From: Mesorhizobium norvegicum
Lineage (GTDB): Bacteria > Pseudomonadota > Alphaproteobacteria > Rhizobiales > Rhizobiaceae
NCBI RefSeq assembly: GCF_004919685.1
Contig: NZ_SMYZ01000006.1
Coordinates: 17,276 to 50,307, forward strand
DNA: 33,032 bases
Direction: 5' to 3'
Position 1 is the first letter of the stretch; each line of letters begins with the position of its first letter. The translations under genes and the position numbers were made by a program. This document shows, one piece after another, positions 7,985 to 15,045 of this stretch. Below the pieces are notes generated by a model, which was not told the DNA's origin, ran no database searches, and saw only the letters and a list, made by a program, of their open reading frames with translations.

Positions 7985-9172
7985 TTAGAGCTTGGTCCAC
8001 GCCCCATTCTTCTTCGAAGACTTCACGCAGGCCTCGATGAAGGCCATGCCTTCGACGCCGTCTTGAATGGTCGGGAAGACGACATCCTTTGCCGGCTTGC
8101 CGCCCTTCTTGCGCGCCGCACGGATCGCGCGCGCGGCCTCCTGGTAGATGTTGGCGAAGCCTTCGAGATAGCCCTCGGGATGGCCTGACGGTACGCGGCT
8201 GACACGGCCTGCCACCGGCAGCGCGCCGGCACCGTTGCGAGTGATCAATTGCTTGGGCTGGCCGAACGGCGTGTACCAGAGATAGTTCGGGTCGGCCTGC
8301 ACCCATTCCAGCCCACCCTTCGAGCCATAGATGCGCAGCTTCAGCCCGTTCTCGTGGCCAGGCGCCACCTGGCTTGCCCAGATCATGCCCTTGGCCGGAT
8401 GCGTCTTGCCCGCAGGCTTGAAGCGCAGCATGACGTTGACGTTGTCATCGAGCAGCCGTCCCGGCACGAAGGCGTCGAGATCGGCCGAAAGGGAATCGAG
8501 TTCGAGCCCGGAGACAAAGCGGGCGAGGTTGTAGGCATGCGTGCCGATATCGCCCAGCGCGCCGCCGGCGCCTGCCTGTTTCGGATCGCCGCGCCACGCC
8601 GCCTGTTTCTGGCCGGTGGCGGCCAGATCCTCGGTCAGCCAGTCCTGCGGATATTCGGACTGCACGATGCGGATATCGCCGAGCACGCCCTTGGCCACCA
8701 TTTCGCGCGCCTGCCGCACCATAGGATAGGCTGTGTAGTTGTGCGTCAGCACGAACACCTTGCCGGTCTTTTCGACCACGGCGGCCAGCTTCTTGGCCTC
8801 GGCCAGTGTGGTTGCCAGCGGCTTGTCGCAGATGACGTGAATGCCGGCCTCCAGGAAAGCCTTTGCCGCCGGTACATGCACATTGTTGGGCGTGACGATG
8901 GCCACCGCCTCGATGCCGTCGGGCCGCTTGGCCTCGGCCTTGGCCATCTCGGCATAGGACGCGTAGCTGCGATCGGGGTCGAGCCCGAGCTCGGCGGCCG
9001 AGGCCTTTGCGCGAGCCGGGTCGGATGACAAAGCGCCGGCGACCAGCACGAAGTCATTGTCCAGGCGCGCCGCGATTCGGTGCACCGCGCCGATGAAGGC
9101 GCCTTGCCCGCCGCCGACCATGCCGTAGCGGATCGGGCCGCCTCCCGTTTCCGACTTCGATGCGCCGACCAT
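7985..9172 (-). CDS. Gfo/Idh/MocA family NAD(P)-dependent sugar dehydrogenase
   Basis: A 395-residue cytosolic oxidoreductase. An N-terminal Rossmann fold is marked by GMVGGGQGAFIG (residues 17-28) and the family signature CDKPLA (115-120), with K117 the conserved catalytic lysine. The C-terminal substrate domain includes GALGDIGTHAYNLARF with D208 and H212, the other catalytic pair. Such enzymes oxidise a sugar or cyclitol hydroxyl, often at C3 of a glycoside. AAGGAG is placed six bases before ATG 9172. It lies between two AP2Ec TIM-barrel genes in the same operon, a grouping seen in inositol and 3-keto-glycoside pathways, so oxidation followed by isomerisation or elimination is likely. The exact substrate cannot be read from sequence. 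Confidence 0.9.
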   Translation of the reverse strand: MVGASKSETGGGPIRYGMVGGGQGAFIGAVHRIAARLDNDFVLVAGALSSDPARAKASAAELGLDPDRSYASYAEMAKAEAKRPDGIEAVAIVTPNNVHVPAAKAFLEAGIHVICDKPLATTLAEAKKLAAVVEKTGKVFVLTHNYTAYPMVRQAREMVAKGVLGDIRIVQSEYPQDWLTEDLAATGQKQAAWRGDPKQAGAGGALGDIGTHAYNLARFVSGLELDSLSADLDAFVPGRLLDDNVNVMLRFKPAGKTHPAKGMIWASQVAPGHENGLKLRIYGSKGGLEWVQADPNYLWYTPFGQPKQLITRNGAGALPVAGRVSRVPSGHPEGYLEGFANIYQEAARAIRAARKKGGKPAKDVVFPTIQDGVEGMAFIEACVKSSKKNGAWTKL

Positions 9173-9193
9173 GTTTTTCTCCTTAGCTGTTGC

Positions 9194-9316
9194 TCACCTC
9201 CGCCTTGTGGGGAGGTCGATCCGCGCAGCGGATCGGGTGGGGTTGCCGGGCGTGGAGCGCGGCGTGAACCGACCCCACCCGGCCCTTCGGACCACCCTCC
9301 CCTCGAGGGGGAGGGA
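9194..9316. repeat. Palindromic intergenic repeat within the catabolic operon
   Basis: CCTCCGCCTTGTGGGGAGG at the left and CCACCCTCCCCTCGAGGGGGAGGG at the right are hairpins. The inner arms GGGTGGGG and CCCCACCC (9235-9242 and 9273-9280) are inverted to each other. It fills nearly all of the 152-bp gap between two operon genes. Same general class as the repeats at 6774-6966 and 30217-30366. Confidence 0.7.
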
Positions 9317-9324
9317 AGACCGCG

Positions 9325-10380
9325 TCAGATTCCCATCATGGCGCGCAGCACTTTCTTGTCCGTAGCGCCACCGGCGAAGTCGTCGAATGCCTTCTCCGTC
9401 ACCCGGATGATGTGGTGCTGGATGAAGGGCGCGCCCTCGGCCGCGCCGTCTTCCGGATGCTTCAGGCAGCACTCCCACTCCAGCACCGCCCAGGAATCAT
9501 AATTGTACTGCGTCAGCTTGGAAAAGATGCCGCCGAAATCCACCTGCCCGTCGCCCAGCGACCGGAACCGGCCGGCGCGGTTGGTCCAGCTCTGATAGCC
9601 GGAATAGACGCCTTGCCGGCCGGTCGGGTTGAACTCGGCGTCCTTGACGTGGAACGCCTTGATGCGTTCGTGATAGATGTCGATGAATTCGAGATAGTCG
9701 AGTTGCTGCAACAGGAAGTGCGACGGATCGTAGTTGATGTTGCAGCGCTTGTGGCCGCCGACCGCATCGAGGAACATCTCGAAGGTCGCACCGTCGAACA
9801 CGTCCTCGCCGGGATGGATCTCGTAGCCGACATCGACGCCATTGTCCTCATAGACATCGAGGATCGGCTTCCAGCGCTTGCCGAGTTCGGCGAAGGCTTC
9901 CTCGATCAGCCCGGCCGGCCGCTGCGGCCACGGGTAGAGGTAAGGGAAGGCTAAGGCTCCAGAGAAGGTCACCGAGGCCTTCAGGCCAAGGTTCTTCGAC
10001 GCCTTGGCGCCGAACTTCATCTGCTCGACCGCCCATTTCTGCCGCGCCTTCGGATTGTTGTGCACCGAAGCCGGCGCAAAGCCGTCGAACTGTGCATCAT
10101 AGGCCGGATGCACCGCCACCAATTGCCCCTGCAGATGCGTCGACAGCTCGGTGATCTCGACGCCGGCGTCCGCGCAGATGCCCTTCACCTCGTCGCAATA
10201 GGCCTTGGAAGAGGCCGCTTTCTTGAGATCGAACAGCCGCGCGTCCCAGGTCGGAATCTGCACGCCCTTGTAGCCGAGACCGGCCGCCCATTTGGTGATC
10301 GACGCAAGCGAGTTGAACGGCGCGGCGTCGCCCGCGAACTGCGCCAGAAACAGTCCAGGGCCCTTCATTGTCGTCGGCAT
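9325..10380 (-). CDS. Sugar phosphate isomerase/epimerase-like TIM-barrel protein
   Basis: A 351-residue AP2Ec/xylose-isomerase-like TIM barrel. Likely metal ligands are E187 (GYEIHPGED), D218 (NYDPSHF), H244 (KAFHVKDAEF) and E301 or E303 (VLEWEC). Similar proteins pair with Gfo/Idh dehydrogenases in sugar and glycoside catabolism. The start at 10380 is preferred over 10386 because GGAGG directly abuts the first ATG and is correctly spaced only for the second. It is the first gene of the minus-strand operon; a palindromic operator-like site lies about 105 bases upstream. The role could be isomerisation of a keto-sugar or beta-elimination of a 3-keto-glycoside; the sequence alone does not decide. 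Confidence 0.87.
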   Translation of the reverse strand: MPTTMKGPGLFLAQFAGDAAPFNSLASITKWAAGLGYKGVQIPTWDARLFDLKKAASSKAYCDEVKGICADAGVEITELSTHLQGQLVAVHPAYDAQFDGFAPASVHNNPKARQKWAVEQMKFGAKASKNLGLKASVTFSGALAFPYLYPWPQRPAGLIEEAFAELGKRWKPILDVYEDNGVDVGYEIHPGEDVFDGATFEMFLDAVGGHKRCNINYDPSHFLLQQLDYLEFIDIYHERIKAFHVKDAEFNPTGRQGVYSGYQSWTNRAGRFRSLGDGQVDFGGIFSKLTQYNYDSWAVLEWECCLKHPEDGAAEGAPFIQHHIIRVTEKAFDDFAGGATDKKVLRAMMGI

Positions 10381-10482
10381 CGGCATCCTCCCTCATTGTT
10401 CTCGCGACCGAGCATAGCGCCGATTGGAAGCAGGGCCAGCCACTTTGGTCTTTTCTCAACGGGCGCTTGCACGCACCACCAT

Positions 10483-10496
10483 TCTGGTATTACCAA
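10483..10496. promoter_or_regulatory. GntR/FCD-type operator palindrome (site A)
   Basis: TCTGGTATTACCAA contains TGGT-ATT-ACCA (10485-10495), fitting the FadR-subfamily operator shape TNGTNNNACNA. The same 14 bases recur exactly at 26717-26730 upstream of the sugar importer. It is about 105 bp upstream of the minus-strand catabolic operon. Confidence 0.7.
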
Positions 10497-10663
10497 ATAT
10501 GCGAATTTGGTCAAGCCTCGCGATACGCCATCAAGGTCCCGCGATCACACGGGATAGGGATATATATCTCAATATAATCAATGAAATAATTCGCGCAGAA
10601 AGTTGCATTCCCGCACTTCTTGCCGTCCCGCAGAATTTGCTGTAGACCTCACTTCAGGCCCAA

Positions 10664-10676
10664 TTGGTCGAACCAG
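10664..10676. promoter_or_regulatory. GntR/FCD-type operator palindrome (site B)
   Basis: TTGGTCGAACCAG carries TGGT-CGA-ACCA (10665-10675). The 12 bases TGGTCGAACCAG recur at 26895-26906. It lies about 111 bp before the ATG at 10781 and 180 bp (centre to centre) from site A. Confidence 0.7.
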
Positions 10677-10780
10677 TTTGCAAGAAAAGGCTGGGGATGC
10701 CTTGGGGAGGAACCCTTGCGTCGCCTTTTGGCGATGCATGTCGCAGGCGAACCATAGAGACGAATTGGGAAGGACAGACC

Positions 10781-11668
10781 ATGCATCTTTCGACGCACAA
10801 CTGGATGCGCGCGGAACCCTTGGAGACGACGCTCAAGCGCATCAAGAAATTCGGCTATGAGTCGATCGAGATTTCCGGCGAGCCCGAGCAATACAAGACC
10901 AAGGAGACGCGCGCGCTGCTGAAGGAGCATGGCATCCGCTGCTGGGGCGCGGTGACCTTGATGCTGGGTGAGCGCAACCTGGCGGCCAAAAACCAGGGCC
11001 AGCGCGAGCGCTCCGTTCAGTATGTCAAGGACGTGCTGACCATGGTCAGCGAACTCGATGGCGAGATCATCACGCTGGTTCCGGCGACCGTCGGCAAGGT
11101 GGTGCCTGACGGCACCGAGGAAGAGGAGTGGAAGTGGGTTGTCGACGCGACCCGTGAATGCTTCACCCATGCCAAGAAGGTCGGCGTCAAGATTGCGGTC
11201 GAACCGCTCAACCGCTTCGAGACCTATCTGTTCAATCGTGGCGCCCAGGCCCTGGCGCTGGCTGACGCGGTCAGTCCCGAATGCGGCGTCTGCCTCGATG
11301 CCTACCACATCCATATGGAAGAATTTAACGTCTATGACGCGATCCGGCAGGCCGGAAAGCGCCTGTTCGATTTCCACGTCGCCGACAACAACCGCTTCGC
11401 CGCCGGCCTCGGCCAGATCGACTGGCCGAAGATCGTCGCCACCTTGCGGGAGATCGGCTACGACGGCGCGCTGACCAACGAATTCGTTGCGCCCGTCGAC
11501 CGGACGCCGGCGGCACCCTATCCCGACATGGTCGAGCGCAATCCGGTCGACATCTCGCCCGAACAGCTGAAGTTCATCCAGGACCACGGCTCCAGCGTGC
11601 TCACGGAAAAATTCTACACCGACCAGATGCGCATCAACGCCGAAACGTTGCTGCCGCTGATCAAGTAG
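10781..11668 (+). CDS. TIM-barrel sugar epimerase/isomerase family protein
   Basis: A 295-residue AP2Ec-type TIM barrel related to ketose 3-epimerases. Predicted metal ligands are E141 (AVEPLNRFE), D173 (CLDAYHIHMEE), H199 (FDFHVADNN) and E234 (LTNEFV), with spacings 32/26/35, nearly those of the protein at 7095-7946. The C-terminal ~50 residues after the barrel differ and carry extra aromatic and acidic residues. ATG 10781 follows AAGGA (10770-10774); the frame is open back to 10664 but that part crosses the operator. First gene of a plus-strand operon with an enolase-family dehydratase, a GntR regulator and a hydroxyacid dehydrogenase. It could epimerise or isomerise a keto-sugar or sugar acid; the substrate is not identifiable. 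Confidence 0.87.
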   Translation: MHLSTHNWMRAEPLETTLKRIKKFGYESIEISGEPEQYKTKETRALLKEHGIRCWGAVTLMLGERNLAAKNQGQRERSVQYVKDVLTMVSELDGEIITLVPATVGKVVPDGTEEEEWKWVVDATRECFTHAKKVGVKIAVEPLNRFETYLFNRGAQALALADAVSPECGVCLDAYHIHMEEFNVYDAIRQAGKRLFDFHVADNNRFAAGLGQIDWPKIVATLREIGYDGALTNEFVAPVDRTPAAPYPDMVERNPVDISPEQLKFIQDHGSSVLTEKFYTDQMRINAETLLPLIK

Positions 11669-11727
11669 CCGGCTGCCTGTTGGGAAATTTGCCCTTCCGC
11701 CAGACGGCGGCAGGGCTGGGGAAGAAT

Positions 11728-12897
11728 ATGCGCATCAAGACCGTCCAAGCCTGGTGGGTCCGCGTCCCGATCGAAGCCGCTCGGCAACACCGCAGCGACT
11801 TCGGCCAGGTGACGACCTTCGACGCCGCCATCCTGCGCATCGAGACCGATGACGGGCTGGTCGGCTGGGGCGAAGGCAAGAACGCCGCCGGCAGCGCCGG
11901 CAGCTACGGCGCCCTCGTCCACATGCTGAACCATGAGGTCGGGCCGCAGCTGATCGGCCGCGATCCGGCCGACATCGGCGTCATCTGGGAGATGCTCTAC
12001 AATGGCGTGCGTCACGACAGCGCCGCGCGCGCCGGCCACGCCATGCCGCAGCTGGCGCGGCGCGGCATGAGCATCGCCGCCATCAGCGCCGTCGACATCG
12101 CGCTGTGGGACATCCTGGGCAAATCACTCGGCGTGCCGGTCTGGCGGCTGCTCGGCGGCCGCAAGCTCGATCGCATGCCGGCCTATGCCTCCGGCGGCTG
12201 GGCGGCCGCCGACGCCATCGGCGAGCAGTTGAAGTCCTATATCGCCCAGGGCGGCTTCAAGGCGCTGAAGATGCGGGTTGGCGCCATGGACGGCGCAGCG
12301 CATGTGTCCGCCACCCGCGTGCGCGCCGCACGGCAGGCGCTTGGCCCCAATGTCGAGCTTATGGTCGACGCGCACGGCACCTACACGGTGGCCGAAGCCA
12401 AGCGCTTCATCCACCTCGTCAACGATCTGGATCTCGCCTGGTTCGAGGAGCCTATCATCGCCGACGACAAGTCCGGCATGGCCGAGGTGCGGGCATCCGG
12501 CGCCGTCCCGATTGCCACCGGCGAGAGCGAGGCGACACGCTATGCCTTCCGCGACCTCGCCGTGCTCAAGGCCGCCGACATCTTCCAGCCCGATCCCGCC
12601 TTCTGCGGCGGCATCAGCGAGGCGATGAAGATCGGCACCATCGCCAGCGCCTTCAATTTGCGCTTTGCGCCGCATCTGTGGGCCGGCGCACCCTGCTTCT
12701 TCGCCGGGCTTCATGTCTGCGCCGCCTCGCCGTCTAGTTTTACAGTCGAATATTCGCTCGGCGCCAACCCGATGATCCATGATCTGATCGAAGAGACTGT
12801 CGAAGCCAGTGACGGTATGATAGCGATCCCGGAAATGCCGGGTCTGGGATTCACCATTTCGGAGCGGTTCCTGGAGGCGCACGCGCAACGCGGTTGA
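11728..12897 (+). CDS. Mandelate racemase/enolase-superfamily dehydratase
   Basis: A 389-residue enolase-superfamily enzyme with an N-terminal capping domain (1-~125) and a C-terminal barrel. Metal ligands are D214 (MVDAHGTY), E240 (WFEEPI) and E266 (TGESE), spaced 26 and 26 as in mandelate racemase. The His-Asp dyad is D289 (FQPD) and H316 (APHLWAG), also at the canonical offsets. The usual K-x-K on the opposite face reads K181-M-R183. This set points to acid-sugar dehydration or racemisation through an enolate. ATG 11728 is chosen for the GGGGAAG just upstream; the longer frame back to 11680 lacks such a site. It ends two bases before the regulator gene. It probably makes a 2-keto-3-deoxy sugar acid. 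Confidence 0.9.
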   Translation: MRIKTVQAWWVRVPIEAARQHRSDFGQVTTFDAAILRIETDDGLVGWGEGKNAAGSAGSYGALVHMLNHEVGPQLIGRDPADIGVIWEMLYNGVRHDSAARAGHAMPQLARRGMSIAAISAVDIALWDILGKSLGVPVWRLLGGRKLDRMPAYASGGWAAADAIGEQLKSYIAQGGFKALKMRVGAMDGAAHVSATRVRAARQALGPNVELMVDAHGTYTVAEAKRFIHLVNDLDLAWFEEPIIADDKSGMAEVRASGAVPIATGESEATRYAFRDLAVLKAADIFQPDPAFCGGISEAMKIGTIASAFNLRFAPHLWAGAPCFFAGLHVCAASPSSFTVEYSLGANPMIHDLIEETVEASDGMIAIPEMPGLGFTISERFLEAHAQRG

Positions 12898-12899
12898 CG

Positions 12900-13616
12900 A
12901 TGAAAGAAAAGAACCTTCTCGCGGAACTCGCCGCCTACCTGTTCTCCCATTCGGACAAGGAGACCGGCCGAACGCCGTCGGAACGCGAACTGGCGGAGCA
13001 TTTCGCTGTCAGCCGCGGCCAGATCCGCGAGGCGCTCGCCATCCTCGAAGCCATGCGCATCGTCGAGCGGCGCGCCAAGTCCGGTATCTACATCGACACC
13101 AAGCAGGCCAGCGTCGAAGCCATGGCGCTTTTTGCCCGCGCGGGCCTGCCGCTCGATCCGATCCAGATCTACGAGACGGTCGAGTTGCGCAAGATCCACG
13201 AGATCAAGGCGGCCGAACTTGCCTGTTCGCGCGCCACCGAGGAGAATTTCGAGCGGCTGCGCGAAATCCTGAAAGCTTCGGAAGAGCGTATCGCCGCAGG
13301 CGAAGGCCTTGCCAGGGAAGACCGCGAATTCCACCTCGAGATCGTGCGCGCCACCAAGAACAGCGTCTTCCACAATGTCTGCAGCGTCTACTACATGATG
13401 GGCGAGCAGCGCCTGCCGATCTATTTCAATGACCCGGAGCGCAGCGTGCGCTCGCATGCCGAGCACATCCAGATCTATGAGGCGCTGCTGCGCCGCGACG
13501 GCAATCTCGCCCAGGCGCTGATGAGCGCCCATCTGCAGGGTGCTGAGAGCTACTGGAAAGGCCTGATCGAGGGCCATGGCGAGGAACCACAAAGCCCGGC
13601 GCTCGAAAGAGCCTGA
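12900..13616 (+). CDS. GntR-family transcriptional regulator, FCD (FadR) type
   Basis: A 238-residue regulator with an N-terminal winged helix (about 1-68; RTPSERELAEHFAVSRGQIREAL is typical GntR recognition helix context) and an all-helical FCD ligand domain (about 85-222). Candidate FCD metal-binding histidines are H145 (EFHLEI), H186 or H189 (SHAEHIQIYEAL) and H211 (SAHLQ). FCD regulators usually respond to small organic acids or sugar acids. ATG 12900 was preferred; TTG 12894 in the same frame overlaps the upstream stop. The gene is embedded in the catabolic operon, with 2 bp before and 5 bp after, so it is probably autoregulated through sites A/B. It is the only GntR gene here and the natural candidate for all TGGT-NNN-ACCA sites in the window. 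Confidence 0.93.
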   Translation: MKEKNLLAELAAYLFSHSDKETGRTPSERELAEHFAVSRGQIREALAILEAMRIVERRAKSGIYIDTKQASVEAMALFARAGLPLDPIQIYETVELRKIHEIKAAELACSRATEENFERLREILKASEERIAAGEGLAREDREFHLEIVRATKNSVFHNVCSVYYMMGEQRLPIYFNDPERSVRSHAEHIQIYEALLRRDGNLAQALMSAHLQGAESYWKGLIEGHGEEPQSPALERA

Positions 13617-13621
13617 CCGAC

Positions 13622-14602
13622 ATGGCCCGTATCCTCACGACACACCCCCTGCACCCGCGCGCCTCGGCCATGCTGGCCGGCGCCGGAGAGCTCGTCGTCG
13701 CCTCCGCCATCGATCCAGCCACGCTGGCCTCCGAGGCGAAGAACGCCGACATCGTCATCGTGCGCGCTCCGCTGCCGCCTCAGCTTTTCGACGACGCCAA
13801 GCAGCTGAGGGCGGCAATCCGCCATGGCGCCGGGCTCGACATGATTCCGATGGAAGCAGCGACCGCCGCCGGCGTGCTGGTGGCCAACGTGCCGGCGGTC
13901 AATGCCCGCTCGGTTGCCGAACACGTCATGTTTGCGGCGCTCGCTTTGCTTCGCAACTTCCGTGTCGTCGACCGCGACCTGCGCGCCAAAGGCTGGCTTG
14001 CCGGCCGCGAGCACGCCAATTCCAACAGCGAGCTTGCCGGCAAGACGATCGGCATCGTCGGCCTCGGCGCCGTCGGCCAGGCGGTCGGCCATATCGCGGC
14101 GCACGGCTTCGACCTGAAGGTGGTGGCAACGACGCGCAGCATGCAGCCGGCGCCGGAGAAGGTCGGCTTCCTGTCAATCGACGCCCTGGTCGAGCAAAGC
14201 GACATCATCGTTCTGTGCTGTCCGCTGACGCCGGAGACGCGCGGCCTGATCAACCGAGAGCGGATCGCCCGCATGAAGCCGCATGCGCTGCTGATCAACG
14301 TGTCGCGCGGGCCGGTCATCGACGACGACGCGCTGATCGAGGCCTTGCAGAAGCGAGGCATCGGCGGCGCTGCGCTCGACGTGTTTTCGACGCAGCCACT
14401 GCCGTCGAACCATCCCTATTTCGGCTTCGACAATGTCATCGTCACGCCGCACATGGCGGGGATCACCGAGGAATCGATGATGCGCATGGGCGTCGGCGCG
14501 GCGGGCGAGGCCTTGCTGGTGCTGGCTGGCAAGCTGCCGGTCAACCTGCGCAATCCCGAAGTGGTCGATCACTACCGGCGGCGGTTTCCGCTCGACATAT
14601 AG
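13622..14602 (+). CDS. D-isomer-specific 2-hydroxyacid dehydrogenase family protein
   Basis: A 326-residue NAD(P)-dependent dehydrogenase. The nucleotide-binding Rossmann motif is GIVGLGAVGQAVG (144-156, glycines 147/149/152). R229 (INVSRGPVID) binds the substrate carboxylate and H277 (TPHMAG) is the catalytic acid/base. The glutamate that usually partners this histidine (position R+29, motif DVFExEP) is Q258 here (DVFSTQPLP), reminiscent of the His-Gln pair of formate dehydrogenase. No ACT domain is present, so this is not a full-length SerA. It starts 5 bp after the GntR gene and closes the operon. A role in reducing or oxidising a 2-keto/2-hydroxy acid made by the upstream dehydratase is inferred. 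Confidence 0.9.
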   Translation: MARILTTHPLHPRASAMLAGAGELVVASAIDPATLASEAKNADIVIVRAPLPPQLFDDAKQLRAAIRHGAGLDMIPMEAATAAGVLVANVPAVNARSVAEHVMFAALALLRNFRVVDRDLRAKGWLAGREHANSNSELAGKTIGIVGLGAVGQAVGHIAAHGFDLKVVATTRSMQPAPEKVGFLSIDALVEQSDIIVLCCPLTPETRGLINRERIARMKPHALLINVSRGPVIDDDALIEALQKRGIGGAALDVFSTQPLPSNHPYFGFDNVIVTPHMAGITEESMMRMGVGAAGEALLVLAGKLPVNLRNPEVVDHYRRRFPLDI

Positions 14603-14643
14603 CGCATCGCGGTTTCGCCCCAATTCTCCGCGACGTTGCGGGC

Positions 14644-15027
14644 ATGTCCGGTGTTCGCCTCGCATTTCTGATTGCCTCGTCCATCTGCACCTTGCCGGCA
14701 TTTGCCGCAGCCGAGAGCAGCTATGTCTATTGCGACAATGGGGTGCGCTGCTTCCAGGCGCCCTGCCCGTCGAACAGCGCACTCGACCTTGCCACCGGCA
14801 CGATCATCAAGGGCGTGTCGATCGACACCAGCGGCTTGCCGCAGGCCGACAAGGCGATAACCGATCAGTCCGACGTGCTTTACAGCGGAAAGATCGTCGT
14901 CAGGGGGTCGATCGAGCACCGCACCCGGACCATCACCGGCAAGGACTACAGCCTGCCCTGGCTGGTCGCGACCCGCATCGTACGGACCGCCAAGGACAGC
15001 GAACGCAAGCACTGTTCGTCGCACTGA
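14644..15027 (+). CDS. Small secreted protein with four cysteines, function unknown
   Basis: A 127-residue protein with a clear Sec signal peptide (residues 1-~23; hydrophobic core LAFLIASSICTLPAFA, likely cut after AFAAA). The mature part has cysteines at 30, 36, 41 (YC, RCF, PCPS) and 124 near the C-terminus, suggesting two disulfides in the periplasm. The run GVRCFQAPCPSNSALDLATG is distinctive and resembles small uncharacterised domain families (possibly DUF6748), but I cannot confirm this. The frame is open far upstream through the dehydrogenase gene; ATG 14644 is the first start that gives a signal peptide. It lies 41 bp after the dehydrogenase and ends 18 bp before the convergent amidase gene. 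No functional link to its neighbours is apparent. Confidence 0.7.
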   Translation: MSGVRLAFLIASSICTLPAFAAAESSYVYCDNGVRCFQAPCPSNSALDLATGTIIKGVSIDTSGLPQADKAITDQSDVLYSGKIVVRGSIEHRTRTITGKDYSLPWLVATRIVRTAKDSERKHCSSH

Positions 15028-15045
15028 TAGTCAGTCCAGCCCTGG

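Larger units (their letters stand above)
10381..10780. other. Divergent control region between the two catabolic operons
   Basis: A 400-bp non-coding stretch separating the minus-strand operon (start 10380) from the plus-strand operon (start 10781). It contains two TGGT-NNN-ACCA palindromes, TTTGGTC half-sites near 10444 and 10506, and an AT-rich patch at about 10558-10590 that stands out in this GC-rich region and may hold promoter elements. Small open frames here are not supported as genes. Confidence 0.7.

Noticed and set aside
12124..12888. 254-codon minus-strand open frame over the enolase-family gene
   Set aside because: Antisense shadow of a gene with intact catalytic residues.
13576..14643. 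Long plus-strand frame continuous with the small secreted protein
   Set aside because: This part is an alternative frame of the hydroxyacid dehydrogenase; arginine-rich, no domain. Only the piece from 14644 has a signal peptide.
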